Shown: positions 35,371-44,684, numbered from the stretch's first letter. The stretch is 64,000 nt of DNA from JAWKHR01 sp041394725 (GCA_041394725.1 JAWKHR010000012.1:1-64000), one strand, 5' to 3'. The notes: generated by a model from the letters alone, not told the origin. Numbers and translations are program-made.

Positions 35371-36885
35371 ATGTCCTTGCTTGCGACGAAATCCATAGAA
35401 GTCCTCAAGGCCGAGGCGGAAGAGAGCGGGGAACACTCGCTCAAGCGGGTACTGGGGGCCCTGAACCTCACGACCCTGGGGGTCGGTGCCATCATCGGCG
35501 CCGGGATCTTCGTGCTCACCGGGCTGGCCGCCGCCCAGTACGCGGGGCCGGCCATCGTGCTCTCGTTCGTCCTGGCCGGCATCGCCTGCGCGTTCGCCGG
35601 GCTCTGCTACTCCGAGTTCGCCTCGATGATTCCCATCGCGGGCTCGGCCTACACCTACGGCTACGCGACGCTCGGCGAGATCTTCGCGTGGATCATCGGG
35701 TGGGACCTGATCCTGGAGTACTCGGTCGGCGCCGCCACGGTGGCGGTGGGCTGGTCGGGCTACGTCGTGAGCTTCCTCCGCGGCTTCGGCATCATCGTTC
35801 CCCCGTCGCTCACGGCTTCTCCCGGCACCGTCCTCATCGAGACCTCGTCCGGCTACTGGGAAGCGCTGGCGAATGCCGGCAGCCGCCTGACTGCGGCGGG
35901 CATCGACCCGGCCTCGCTGCCACAGGTGACCGCGCTCATCAACCTGCCGGCGATCTTCATCGTGCTCGCGGTGACGTGGCTGCTGGTCCGCGGCATCCAG
36001 GAGTCGGCCAGCGTCAACGCGGTCATCGTCATCCTGAAGGTCATCGTCGTCCTGACCTTCATCGCGGCCGGCGTCGCCTACGTCAACCCGGGCAACTGGC
36101 AGCCGTTCATCCCGCCGAACACCGGTGACTACGGCGCCTTCGGCTACAGCGGCATCGTCCGGGGTGCGGGCGTGGTGTTCTTCGCCTACATCGGGTTCGA
36201 CGCGGTGTCGACCGCGGCCCAGGAAGCGAAGAACCCGCAGCGCGACATGCCGATCGGGATCCTCGGGTCGCTGGTCATCTGCACGATCCTCTACATCCTG
36301 GTCGCCGGCATCCTGACCGGCATCGTGCCCTACACCGAGCTGAACGTGCCGGACCCGATCGCGGTCGGCCTGGACGCCATCGGCCTCACGTGGCTCTCGC
36401 CGCTGGTGAAATTCGGCGCCATCGCGGGCCTCAGCTCGGTCATCCTGGTCATGCTGCTCGGCCAGCCGCGCATCTTCTACACGATGGCGAAGGACGGCCT
36501 GCTGCCGCCCTGGGCCGCGAAGATCCACCCGCGGTTCCGCACGCCCTACATCACGACCATCGTCACGGGCGTCGTCGTGGCCATCACCGCCGGCCTGACG
36601 CCGATCGGCATCCTGGGCGAACTGGTCAGCATCGGGACGCTGCTCGCGTTCGTGATCGTCTGCGCCGGCATCATCGTGCTCCGCAGGACCCGGCCCGACC
36701 TGCCGCGGCCGTTCCGCGCCCCCGGCTCGCCCGTCGTCCCCGCCCTCGGCGTCCTGAGCTGCGCCTACCTGATGTACGGCCTGCCGTTCGACACCTGGCT
36801 CCGGCTGATCATCTGGATGGCGATCGGGATGGTGATCTACTTCGCCTACGGCGCGAAGCACAGCAAGGTCCGCGCGCGCGGGTGA
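35371..36885 (+). CDS. Amino acid permease (APC superfamily, cationic amino-acid transporter-like)
   Basis: 504 residues from ATG 35371 (AGGAGG eleven bases upstream). Twelve predicted helices. N-terminal amphipathic stretch then LTTLGVGAIIGAGIFVLTGL (about 36-55), the APC TM1 substrate site; ALCYSEFASMIP-type motif (LCYSEFASMIPIAGSAYTY, about 80-98) in TM3; FFAYIGFDAVSTAAQEAKNP (about 271-290) in TM6-7; GQPRIFYTMAKDGLLPPWAA (about 364) before TM9. This set is typical of the YfnA/CAT-like group. Likely imports amino acids at the inner membrane; exact substrate unknown. Confidence 0.92.
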   Translation: MSLLATKSIEVLKAEAEESGEHSLKRVLGALNLTTLGVGAIIGAGIFVLTGLAAAQYAGPAIVLSFVLAGIACAFAGLCYSEFASMIPIAGSAYTYGYATLGEIFAWIIGWDLILEYSVGAATVAVGWSGYVVSFLRGFGIIVPPSLTASPGTVLIETSSGYWEALANAGSRLTAAGIDPASLPQVTALINLPAIFIVLAVTWLLVRGIQESASVNAVIVILKVIVVLTFIAAGVAYVNPGNWQPFIPPNTGDYGAFGYSGIVRGAGVVFFAYIGFDAVSTAAQEAKNPQRDMPIGILGSLVICTILYILVAGILTGIVPYTELNVPDPIAVGLDAIGLTWLSPLVKFGAIAGLSSVILVMLLGQPRIFYTMAKDGLLPPWAAKIHPRFRTPYITTIVTGVVVAITAGLTPIGILGELVSIGTLLAFVIVCAGIIVLRRTRPDLPRPFRAPGSPVVPALGVLSCAYLMYGLPFDTWLRLIIWMAIGMVIYFAYGAKHSKVRARG

Positions 36886-36963
36886 GCGGCACGTGCCGGC
36901 CGGCCGCGCCCGAACGGGCGTGGCCGGCCGGGCGCGCGTGACCACGGCGCGGCCGCGAGCGGC

Positions 36964-36969
36964 TAGACT
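36964..36969 (+). promoter_or_regulatory. Putative -10 element in front of folD
   Basis: TAGACT ends seven bases before the folD ATG. The same hexamer stands six bases before pfkA. Leaves no space for a Shine-Dalgarno site and predicts a leaderless mRNA. Confidence 0.45.
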
Positions 36970-36976
36970 GGAACGT

Positions 36977-37912
36977 ATGACCGCTCGCCGACTCGACGGC
37001 GCGACGCTCGCGCGCCGCATCCGGGAAGAACTCCAGCACGATGTCTCCGCTTTCACGACCGGCGCGGGGCGGGCCCCGGCCCTGGCCATCGTGCTCGTCG
37101 GCGACGACCCCGCGTCGCACGTCTACGTGCGCAACAAGGACAAGGCCGGATCCGAGGCGGGGCTCCGCGTGGACGTCCGCCGCCTCCCCGCGGACACCTC
37201 CCTGGCCGCGCTGCTGGCCCTCGTCGCGTCGCTCAACGCCGACCCGGCCGTGGACGGCATCCTCGTCCAGTCGCCGCTGCCCGCCGCCATGGGGCCCACC
37301 GCCGAGCAGCAGGTCTTCGACGCCATCGATCCGGCGAAAGACGTCGACGGCTTCCACCCGGCCAACGTCGGCCTGCTGGTGCAGGGGCGCGCGCGGCTGG
37401 CCCCGTGCACGCCGACCGGCGTGATGGTGCTGCTCGAGCGCGAGGGCATCGCGCTCGCCGGCGCCCGCGCCGTCGTCATCGGCCGCAGCGACATTGTCGG
37501 CAAGCCGATGGCGCTGATGCTGCTCCACGCGCACGCCACCGTCACCGTCTGTCATTCGCGCACCCGCGACCTGCCCGACATCACGCGCCAGGCCGACGTC
37601 CTCGTCGCCGCCATCGGCCGGCCGGGATTCGTGACGCCGGACATGGTCCGGCCCGGCGCCGCCGTGGTGGACGTCGGGACCACGCCGATCGCGGATCGGG
37701 GACGGGTGATCGCCCTCTTCGGTGAGGACAGCCCGCGGGTCGAGGCCTTCGACCGGCGCGGTTCCACGGTGGTGGGGGACGTGCACCCGGCCGTGGCGGA
37801 GGTGGCCGGGGCGATGACACCGGTGCCGGGCGGCGTCGGGCCGCTCACCATCGCCATGCTGCTGCGCAACACGCTGCGGGCCGCCGAGGCGCGCGCCGCG
37901 GTCCTGCGCTAG
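36977..37912 (+). CDS. folD: Methylenetetrahydrofolate dehydrogenase / methenyl-THF cyclohydrolase
   Basis: 311 residues from ATG 36977; longer in-frame starts upstream lack homology. Bifunctional one-carbon enzyme, NADP-linked. Catalytic motif YVRNKDKA with Tyr and Lys (about 53-57), DGILVQSPLP (about 91), PAKDVDGFHPANVG (about 117), PCTPTGVMVLL (about 141) and the Rossmann motif VIGRSDIVGKPMALML (about 167-182), then PGGVGPLTIAML near the end. Slightly longer than E. coli FolD (288) because of an extended C-terminus. Confidence 0.96.
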   Translation: MTARRLDGATLARRIREELQHDVSAFTTGAGRAPALAIVLVGDDPASHVYVRNKDKAGSEAGLRVDVRRLPADTSLAALLALVASLNADPAVDGILVQSPLPAAMGPTAEQQVFDAIDPAKDVDGFHPANVGLLVQGRARLAPCTPTGVMVLLEREGIALAGARAVVIGRSDIVGKPMALMLLHAHATVTVCHSRTRDLPDITRQADVLVAAIGRPGFVTPDMVRPGAAVVDVGTTPIADRGRVIALFGEDSPRVEAFDRRGSTVVGDVHPAVAEVAGAMTPVPGGVGPLTIAMLLRNTLRAAEARAAVLR

Positions 37913-37935
37913 CCCGGACGCTGGCCCGGTGGCGG

Positions 37936-38544
37936 TCAGCGCCCCGCGCGCAGGTCGGTGAGCACGGCGGCGACCGCCGCGTCGGTTGCCTCGAACGTCC
38001 CCGACGTGTCGATGACGAAGTCCGCGCGGCGGGCCTTGTCCTCGATCGGCATCTGGCTGGCGAGCCGCGCGTGGGCCTCGGCCTCGGGAAGCCCGTCGCG
38101 TTCGCAGAGCCGGGCGACCTGCATCTCCGGCGGGCACGACGCGACGACCACCCGGTCGAAGTCGCCTTCGTGGCCCGTCTCGAAGAGCAGCGGCACGTCG
38201 GCCAGGGCCACGCCCCCTTCGACCCGCCGCAGCCCGTCGAACCACGCCGTGATCGCCTCGTAGACGAATGGATGCACGATCGCCTCGAGATCGCGGCGGG
38301 CGGCCGGGTCGTGGAAGATCACCCCCGCCAGCGCGGCGCGGTCCAGGTGTCCGTCGCGCCGGACGAGGTGCGCCCCGAAGCGCGCCGCCACGGCGCGGAG
38401 TCCGGGCGTGCCGGGCGCCACGGCCTCGCGCGCGAGCTGGTCGGCATCGAGGGTCGGGACGCCGAGTGCCTCGAACCGACGGCGGCAGTAGGACTTGCCC
38501 GACGCGATGCCCCCGGTGAGCGCCACGCGGCGCACGCCGCTCAC
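37936..38544 (-). CDS. coaE: Dephospho-CoA kinase
   Basis: 202 residues from GTG 38544, which overlaps the lapB stop as GTGA. Last step of CoA synthesis. P-loop VALTGGIASGKS (about 7-18), then LDADQLAREAV (about 32), the lid region HPFVYEAI (about 90) and ADVPLLFETG (about 116). A longer in-frame extension upstream is only the shadow of lapB. Last gene of the KDO/lapB run. Confidence 0.94.
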   Translation of the reverse strand: MSGVRRVALTGGIASGKSYCRRRFEALGVPTLDADQLAREAVAPGTPGLRAVAARFGAHLVRRDGHLDRAALAGVIFHDPAARRDLEAIVHPFVYEAITAWFDGLRRVEGGVALADVPLLFETGHEGDFDRVVVASCPPEMQVARLCERDGLPEAEAHARLASQMPIEDKARRADFVIDTSGTFEATDAAVAAVLTDLRAGR

Positions 38545-39776
38545 GGCGCGAGCCCGGCGGGAATCTCGGCCTCGGTGTCGGTGGCCGGCGTGATGCGCTC
38601 CTCGACGAACGTGTTCCATTCGTGGCAGTGCGGGCACTGCCAGAGCAGCTCCGTGCTGCGGTACCGGCAGCGCACGCACAGGTGCGGGTCGAGGTAGAAG
38701 ACGGCCTGCCGCGTGAGCTCGATGTAGCGCGCCACGAGGGACTTGGGCAGGTCCAGCTCGGAGAGCGTGTTCCAGATGGCCTGGTGAATGGCGAGCGCGT
38801 GCGGGTTGTGCTCGAGCGCCTCGAACAGCAGCTCGATGGCACGCGCGGGCTGGCCCTGGGCGGTGAGGTGGCGGGCCAGCGCCATCCGTGCCCGCCATTC
38901 CCGCGGGGCCGCGGCCGTCAGGCGACGGCAGAGTTCGCTGAACTGCGACTCGTGTCCCTGGCGGGCGTAGGCCGCCTCGAGCCGATCCAGCGCCAGGTAG
39001 GACCGGTCGGGCGTCACGTCCACCGCGCGCTCCCAGATGCGAACGGCCGCCGCCAGGTCGCCTTCGCGCGCCTTGACGTCGCCCAGGTGGAGGTAGGCCG
39101 GCACGACACTGCGGTCCAGCTCGATGGCGGCTTCGAAGTGGCGCGACGCGTCCGCGAGGTTGTCGTGGGTCAGCGCCTGCAGACCCAGCTCGTTCTCGAG
39201 AAACGCCAGGATCGACTGCGACCGCGGCTGCTCGGGCGGTCCCGCGATCTGCGCGAGGCGCTGCCGCGTGAGATACGCCTCCTGCCACTGGTGCTGGTCT
39301 TCCTGCAGCTTCTCCAGGTTGACGAGCGCGGCCTCGTTCTGCGGGTCGAGCTTGAGCACCTCGGAGAACGCCGCGACCGCGCGGTCCACGAACCCGCCGC
39401 GCCGGTAGTCCAGGCCGAGGCAGAGGAGCACGTTCGCGTGCTCGATGCGGTTCAGCCGCGGGCGCTGCAGCAGCGTCTGGTGTTCCTGGATCGCGCGCCC
39501 GACCTGGCCCTTTTCGCGATAGAGGTTGCCCAGAACGAGCCGCAGCTCGAGCGCGCCCGGATCGAGCCGGGCCGCCTTCTCGAGTTCCTCGATCGCGAGG
39601 TCCACCTGGCTCCCGACGAGGTAGTTCAGGCCGAGGATGAAGTGCGGCGATTGCCGCACCCGGCGCCGGTCGATCCACCGGCCCTCGACGAGCTTGTAGC
39701 GCTCCCAGGCCTTGCCGGTGGCCAGGCCGACCAGCAACGCGAACAGCACGCCGATGAGGACGCCGTACTCCTGCAT
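38541..39776 (-). CDS. lapB: LapB/YciM-like TPR protein with C-terminal rubredoxin-like zinc ribbon
   Basis: 411 residues. N-terminal membrane anchor (about 5-22, LIGVLFALLVGLATGKAW), six or more TPRs (about 45-340; LRLVLGNLYREKGQVGRAIQ, AYLHLGDVKAREGDLAAAV), then a four-Cys metal site CVRCRYRSTELLWQCPHC (about 367-384). This is the LapB layout: in enterobacteria LapB binds LPS enzymes and adapts LpxC to FtsH proteolysis. Its position two bases downstream of kdsC in a KDO operon fits a role in LPS control. The conserved N-terminal lipid-facing helix supports inner-membrane attachment. Confidence 0.88.
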   Translation of the reverse strand: MQEYGVLIGVLFALLVGLATGKAWERYKLVEGRWIDRRRVRQSPHFILGLNYLVGSQVDLAIEELEKAARLDPGALELRLVLGNLYREKGQVGRAIQEHQTLLQRPRLNRIEHANVLLCLGLDYRRGGFVDRAVAAFSEVLKLDPQNEAALVNLEKLQEDQHQWQEAYLTRQRLAQIAGPPEQPRSQSILAFLENELGLQALTHDNLADASRHFEAAIELDRSVVPAYLHLGDVKAREGDLAAAVRIWERAVDVTPDRSYLALDRLEAAYARQGHESQFSELCRRLTAAAPREWRARMALARHLTAQGQPARAIELLFEALEHNPHALAIHQAIWNTLSELDLPKSLVARYIELTRQAVFYLDPHLCVRCRYRSTELLWQCPHCHEWNTFVEERITPATDTEAEIPAGLAP

Positions 39777-39777
39777 C

Positions 39778-40314
39778 TCAGGTCAGGTGGTCGCTGACGA
39801 GGCGATCCCAGTGGCCGGTGGCCCGCAGCAGCAGCTCGATGAACTCGCGCACGGCGCCGTGCCCGCCGCGGTGCGCGCTGACCCAGTGGACCCGCGCGAG
39901 GACCTCCTGGGCGGCGTCGGCCGGCGCGGCGGACAGGCCGGCCCTGACGAGCACCGGCAGGTCCAGCAGGTCATCGCCCATGTAGGCCACCGCGGCATCG
40001 TCCACGCCGTTCTGTTCGAGAATCCGCGCGTACTCGTCGCCCTTGTTCGTGCCGCCCTGCGACACCAGCCGGATGCCCAGCTCCTCGGCCCGTCGCGTGG
40101 TGGCGCCGGACGCCCGGCCGCTCAGCAGGCCGATCTCGAGGCCCGCCTGTCGGGCCCAGACGAGCGCCGCGCCGTCGCGGATGTAGAACCGCTTGCTCTC
40201 GCCGGCCGTGTAGTCCACGTCGATCGTGCCGTCGGTCAGCACGCCGTCGACGTCGAGCAGCAGCAGCTTGATCCGTCGGGCACGTTCGGCGACGGCGTCC
40301 AGGGATAGGGGCAT
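39778..40314 (-). CDS. kdsC: 3-deoxy-D-manno-octulosonate 8-phosphate phosphatase
   Basis: 178 residues, HAD superfamily type C0, tetrameric. Motif I LLLLDVDGVLTDG (about 18-30) with both catalytic Asp, FYIRDGAALVWARQ (about 46), motif II GLLSGRASGATTRRAEELG (about 63-81), motif III Lys in QGGTNKGDEY (about 90) and motif IV YMGDDLLDLPVL (about 112). Produces KDO from KDO-8-P. In KDO gene order kdsD-kdsC. A second HAD use (N-acylneuraminate-9-phosphatase) is less likely given the neighbours. Confidence 0.94.
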   Translation of the reverse strand: MPLSLDAVAERARRIKLLLLDVDGVLTDGTIDVDYTAGESKRFYIRDGAALVWARQAGLEIGLLSGRASGATTRRAEELGIRLVSQGGTNKGDEYARILEQNGVDDAAVAYMGDDLLDLPVLVRAGLSAAPADAAQEVLARVHWVSAHRGGHGAVREFIELLLRATGHWDRLVSDHLT

Positions 40315-40362
40315 GGTGTCCGGATGCGCCCGCGCGGCCGGGGGTCGCCCCGGCGCCGGCGC

Positions 40363-41331
40363 CTAGATCATGTTCGTCTGCCAGAGGTCGTGCAAGTGGA
40401 CCACGCCCTGGACGACGGCCGCGGGATCGACCACCACGAGCGCGGTGATCTTCCGCTCCTCCATGACGCGCACGGCCTCGGCCGCGAGGACGTCGCCGCG
40501 GATGGTGACCGGCGTGCCCGTCATGATCTCGCGGGCGGACCGGTCGAGCAGGTTCGCGCCGGACGTCATGTGCCGCCGCAGGTCGCCGTCGGTGACGACG
40601 CCGAGCAGCCGGCCGCCCGCGTCCACCACGCAGGTCATGCCCAGCCGCTTGCTCGACATCTCGTGGATGACCTCCGGCATGCGCGCGTCCGGGCCCACGC
40701 GCGGCGTCCGGTCCCCGCTCTGCATGAGGGCCGACACGCGCATCAGCCGCCGGCCCAGTCGGCCGCCCGGGTGCAGGTTCGCGAACTGTTCCGCCCTGAA
40801 TCCCTTGCGCCGCGAGAGCGCCAGCGCCAGCGCGTCGCCCAGGGCGAGCGTCGCCGTCGTGCTGGCCGTCGGGGCGAGGTTCATCGGGCACGCCTCCTCG
40901 GACACGTGACAGCCGAGCGCGACGTCCGAGGCCCGGGCCAGCGTCGATTCCGGGAATCCGGTCAGGGCAATCAGCCGCGCGCCGATCCGGCGGATGGCCT
41001 CGAGGAGCCGCACCAGCTCTTCGGTCTCGCCGCTCTGGGACAGGGCGACGACGACGTCGCTCGGCTGGACGACGCCGAGGTCGCCGTGGAGCGCCTCGGC
41101 CGGGTGCAGGAAGATCGCCGAGGTGCCCGTGCTGGAGAACGTCGCGGCGAGCTTGTGGGCGATGATGCCGGACTTGCCCATGCCCGTCGCGACGACCCGG
41201 CCCTGGCACTGGTGGAGCAGGTCCACGGCGCGCACGAAACCCTCGTCGAGCTGGCCGACGAGGCCGAGGATCGCCTGGGCCTCGGTCTCGAGCACGCGCC
41301 GGGCGAGCGCGACGTCGTCGCGGTCGGTCAT
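40363..41331 (-). CDS. kdsD: Arabinose-5-phosphate isomerase (KpsF/GutQ family)
   Basis: 322 residues from ATG 41331, overlapping the kdsA stop as ATGA. SIS domain (about 35-180) with VVATGMGKSGIIAHKLAATF, GTSAIFLHPAEALHGDLG and ALSQSGETEELVRLL; then two CBS domains (about 205-320), for example GMTCVVDAGGRLLGVVTDGD and KITALVVVDP. Converts ribulose-5-P to arabinose-5-P, precursor of KDO. Confidence 0.95.
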   Translation of the reverse strand: MTDRDDVALARRVLETEAQAILGLVGQLDEGFVRAVDLLHQCQGRVVATGMGKSGIIAHKLAATFSSTGTSAIFLHPAEALHGDLGVVQPSDVVVALSQSGETEELVRLLEAIRRIGARLIALTGFPESTLARASDVALGCHVSEEACPMNLAPTASTTATLALGDALALALSRRKGFRAEQFANLHPGGRLGRRLMRVSALMQSGDRTPRVGPDARMPEVIHEMSSKRLGMTCVVDAGGRLLGVVTDGDLRRHMTSGANLLDRSAREIMTGTPVTIRGDVLAAEAVRVMEERKITALVVVDPAAVVQGVVHLHDLWQTNMI

Positions 41332-42173
41332 CGCGCGGCGGCTCCCGCCGGGCTGACGATGGCGTGGATGGCGCGGAGGCGCTCGAGCAGGGCCGGGAGC
41401 CGGTCGAGCGCGAGGGCGTTCTGCGCGTCGCTCCGCGCCCGGGCGGGCTCCTCGTGTACCTCGAGGAACACGCCGTCGACACCCGCGCCGACCCCGGCCT
41501 GGGCGAGCGGCTCGATGTACTCGGCCAGCCCGGCGGTCACCCCGTCGCCGCCGCCCGGGAGCTGCAGGCTGTGGGTGACGTCGAAGACCACCGGCGAGCC
41601 GAGGCTGCGCATCATCGGGAACGCGCGCATGTCCACGACGAGGTTGTTGTAGCCGAACGAGAACCCGCGTTCGGTGATGAACACGCGGTCGTTGCCCGAG
41701 GCGTGCACCTTGTCGAGCGCGTGGCGCATGTCGAGGGGCGCGAGGAACTGGCCCTTCTTCAGGTTCACCACGCACCCGGTGCGCGCGGCGGCCACGATGA
41801 GGTCGGTCTGGCGCGAGAGGAACGCGGGGATCTGGAGCACGGCCGCCACGTCGGCGGCCTGCGCCGCCTGCCAGGGCTCGTGCACGTCGGTCAGGATCGG
41901 CACGCCGACCTCGTCGCGGACGATGCGGAGCGACTCGAGGCCGGCCTCGAGTCCGGGGCCGCGGAACGACTGGAGCGACGTGCGGTTGGCCTTGTCGAAC
42001 GAGGCCTTGAACACGTAGGGCATGCCGGCCTCGCGCGCCATCGTCGCGAGGGCCCGGGCGAGCGAGACCGCGTGTTCCGTGCTCTCGATCACGCACGGGC
42101 CCGCGATGAGCACGAGCGGCCCCGCGCCGAGCACCACGCCATCCGCGATCGCCACCTGGCGTACGTCGCTCAT
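41328..42173 (-). CDS. kdsA: KDO-8-phosphate synthase
   Basis: 281 residues. Condenses PEP with arabinose-5-P. Motifs: LIAGPCVIESTEHAVSLA (about 23-40), VFKASFDKANRTSLQSFRGPG (shown in part; about 54), VPILTDVHEPWQAA (about 93), IPAFLSRQTDLIVAAARTG (about 114-132), VNLKKGQFLAP (about 135) and FDVTHSLQLPGG (about 199). The Cys/Asn at the metal site: NLKKGQ gives Asn (position matching E. coli Asn26 is GPC-region), so metal dependence is not decided from sequence here. In operon with kdsD and pyrG. Confidence 0.95.
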   Translation of the reverse strand: MSDVRQVAIADGVVLGAGPLVLIAGPCVIESTEHAVSLARALATMAREAGMPYVFKASFDKANRTSLQSFRGPGLEAGLESLRIVRDEVGVPILTDVHEPWQAAQAADVAAVLQIPAFLSRQTDLIVAAARTGCVVNLKKGQFLAPLDMRHALDKVHASGNDRVFITERGFSFGYNNLVVDMRAFPMMRSLGSPVVFDVTHSLQLPGGGDGVTAGLAEYIEPLAQAGVGAGVDGVFLEVHEEPARARSDAQNALALDRLPALLERLRAIHAIVSPAGAAAR

Positions 42174-42192
42174 CGCACCATCCGCCGGCCGA

Positions 42193-43866
42193 TCACCGGG
42201 CGCGCCGGTCGCCGATGGCGGTCACGTTGGTGGACACGCCGCGGTCGGCCTGGAGCCGCTTGTAGGCCGCCTCGACGAACCCGGCGAACAGCGGGTGCGG
42301 CCGCAGCGGGCGCGACTTGAACTCCGGGTGGAACTGGACCGCCACGTACCAGGGGTGCCCCGGCAGCTCCACGATCTCGACGAACTTCCCGTCGAGCGAA
42401 CGGCCGACGATCCGGAGCCCGCTTTCGACGAGCGCCTTCTCGTAGAGGCAGTTGAACTCGTACCGGTGCCGGTGGCGCTCGTGGATGATCTCCTCGCCGT
42501 ACATCCGGAAGACCAGCGAGTCGGGCGCGAGCCGGCAGGCGTAGCTGCCCAGGCGCATCGTGCCGCCCATGTCGTCCACGCCCAGCAGGTCGCGCAGCTT
42601 GTAGATGACCTTGTGGGCGGCCTGCTCGTCCACCTCGGTCGAGTCGGCGCCCTCGAGGTTCGCCACGTGTCGGGCGAACTCGACCACCGCCCACTGGAAG
42701 CCGTAGCAGATGCCGAAGTAGGGCACCTTGTGGGTGCGCGCGTACTCGGCGGCGACCATCATGCCGCGGCTGCCGCGATCGCCGAAGCCCGGGCCCACCA
42801 GGATGCCCACGGCGCCCTCGAGCAGCGCCGCGCCCTCGGGCTGCTCCAGGGCCTCGGCCTCGACGTACTTCAGGTGCACCTTGATCCGGTGCCGGAAGCC
42901 GCCGTGGACCAGGGCCTCGTTGATGCTCTTGTAAGAGTCCTCGTACTCGACGTACTTGCCCACGAAGTGCAGCGTGATCTCGTCGACGGGGTTGCGGACG
43001 CGATCGACCAGGTCCTCCCAGTCCTGCATCTGCGCCTCGGTGTCGGGCAGGTGCAGGCGCTCGAGCAGGATCCGGTCGAGGCCCTCGCCGGCGAGGTTGA
43101 GCGGTACCTCGTAGATGCTCGCCACGTCGCGCGCGGTGATCACGGCCTCCTCGTCGACGTCGCAGAAGAGCGCGATCTTGCGCTTCATGTCCGCGTCGAG
43201 CGGCCGGTCCGTCCGGCAGAGCAGGACGTCCGGCTGGATGCCGATCGAGCGCAGGTCGCGGACGCTGTGCTGCGTCGGCTTCGTCTTCAGTTCGCCCGCC
43301 GACGCGATGAACGGCACCAGCGTCAGGTGGATGTACAGCGTGTTCTCGCGGCCGACGTCCTGCCGCAGCTGGCGGATGGCCTCGAGGAAGGGCAGGCTCT
43401 CGATGTCGCCCACCGTCCCGCCGATCTCGACGAGCAGGACGTCCACGTTCTCGGCCGCCGAGCGGACCGCATCCTTGATCTCGTTCGTGATGTGCGGAAT
43501 GACCTGGACGGTCCGGCCGAGGTAGTCGCCGCGTCGTTCCTTCTGGATGACCGACAGGTAGATCTTGCCCGTCGTCCAGTTGTTGTTGCGCGTGGCCACC
43601 ATGCTGGTGAACCGCTCGTAGTGTCCGAGGTCGAGGTCGGTTTCCGCCCCGTCGTCGGTCACGTAGACCTCGCCGTGCTGGAACGGGCTCATCGTGCCCG
43701 GGTCCACGTTGATGTACGGGTCGAGCTTCTGGAGCGCGACCTTGTAGCCGTGTCCCTCGAGGATCCGCCCGATGGACGCGGCGGCCAGGCCCTTGCCGAG
43801 CGACGAGACGACGCCCCCGGTGACGAAGATGAACTTGACGGGTCGCTCGCGTGGTGTCTGTGGCAT
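42193..43866 (-). CDS. pyrG: CTP synthase
   Basis: 557 residues. N-terminal amidoligase (about 1-280; FIFVTGGVVSSLGKGLAAAS, DPYINVDPGTMSPFQHGEVYV shown in part, GGTVGDIESLPFLEAIRQL), C-terminal class I glutamine amidotransferase (about 300-550) with nucleophile Cys in YFGICYGFQWAVVEFARH (about 392) and His/Glu in AVQFHPEFKSRPL (about 528). Supplies CTP, which KdsB uses to activate KDO, and is placed between kdsB and kdsA, as in many diderms. Confidence 0.97.
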   Translation of the reverse strand: MPQTPRERPVKFIFVTGGVVSSLGKGLAAASIGRILEGHGYKVALQKLDPYINVDPGTMSPFQHGEVYVTDDGAETDLDLGHYERFTSMVATRNNNWTTGKIYLSVIQKERRGDYLGRTVQVIPHITNEIKDAVRSAAENVDVLLVEIGGTVGDIESLPFLEAIRQLRQDVGRENTLYIHLTLVPFIASAGELKTKPTQHSVRDLRSIGIQPDVLLCRTDRPLDADMKRKIALFCDVDEEAVITARDVASIYEVPLNLAGEGLDRILLERLHLPDTEAQMQDWEDLVDRVRNPVDEITLHFVGKYVEYEDSYKSINEALVHGGFRHRIKVHLKYVEAEALEQPEGAALLEGAVGILVGPGFGDRGSRGMMVAAEYARTHKVPYFGICYGFQWAVVEFARHVANLEGADSTEVDEQAAHKVIYKLRDLLGVDDMGGTMRLGSYACRLAPDSLVFRMYGEEIIHERHRHRYEFNCLYEKALVESGLRIVGRSLDGKFVEIVELPGHPWYVAVQFHPEFKSRPLRPHPLFAGFVEAAYKRLQADRGVSTNVTAIGDRRAR

Positions 43867-43890
43867 GGCGCTCTCAGTCTGTCTCGCGGT

Positions 43891-44679
43891 CTATCCGCGG
43901 GTGGGGGCGGCCTCGAACCGCCGCCGGACCCGTTCCAGGTCATCCGGAGTGTCGACGCCGACGGCCTCGGCCGTCGTCTCGACCGTGAGGATTCTAATCC
44001 CGTGTTCCAGCGCGCGCAGCTGCTCGAGCCCCTCCGCGGCCTCGAGCGGCGTCGGCGGCAGTCCGGCCAGGGCGAGCAATGTCGCGCGGCGGTAGGCGTA
44101 GAGCCCGATGTGATGCCAGTGCACCGGTGCCGGCGCGCCCGGTCGCGCGAATGGCACCGGGAGCCGGCTGAAGTACAGCGCGTGGCCGGAGCGCGCGACG
44201 ACGACCTTCACGAGATCGGGACGCGCGAGCGCGTCAGGGTCGTCGAGACGGCGCCGGAGCGTCGTCATCACCTCGTCCGAGGCGGGGGAGAGGAGCGGGG
44301 CGACCGCGGCGTCGATCGCCTCGCCCGCGAGCAGCGGCTCGTCGCCCTGGATGTTGACCACCACGTCGCACGTGAGCGCGTCGGCGACCTCGGCGAGCCG
44401 GTCGGTGCCGCTCGGGTGATCGGCGCGCGTCATCACCGCGGTGAATCCTGCCTCGTCCACGGCCGCGGCCACCCGGTCGTCGTCGGTCGCGACGAGGACG
44501 GCGTCGAGGGACGCGGCTGCGGCGGCCCGGGCGCAGACGTGCGCGATCATCGGCCGGCCGGCGATGAGCGCCAGCGGCTTGCCGGGGAGACGGGTCGACT
44601 GGTAGCGGGCGGGGATGATGCCGACGGTGCGTGCGGAGCGGAGCGATCGAGCGAGCCCAGCCGGGAAAGCAACTGGCAC
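43891..44679 (-). CDS. kdsB: CMP-KDO synthetase (3-deoxy-manno-octulosonate cytidylyltransferase)
   Basis: 262 residues from GTG 44679. An in-frame GTG at 44694 gives 267 residues but overlaps the -10-like TAAGAT at 44685-44690; the internal GTG sits at the expected transcription start, which is the pattern of other genes here. Activates KDO with CTP. Motifs: VGIIPARYQSTRLPGKPLA (about 18-36), DDRVAAAVDEAGF, HPSGTDRLAEVA (about 88), VVVNIQGDEPLL (about 107), FSRLPVPFARPG (about 168) and HHIGLYAYRRATLLAL (about 184). First gene of the KDO operon, divergent from the protein at 44757. Confidence 0.93.
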   Translation of the reverse strand: MPVAFPAGLARSLRSARTVGIIPARYQSTRLPGKPLALIAGRPMIAHVCARAAAAASLDAVLVATDDDRVAAAVDEAGFTAVMTRADHPSGTDRLAEVADALTCDVVVNIQGDEPLLAGEAIDAAVAPLLSPASDEVMTTLRRRLDDPDALARPDLVKVVVARSGHALYFSRLPVPFARPGAPAPVHWHHIGLYAYRRATLLALAGLPPTPLEAAEGLEQLRALEHGIRILTVETTAEAVGVDTPDDLERVRRRFEAAPTRG

Positions 44680-44684
44680 GGCAA

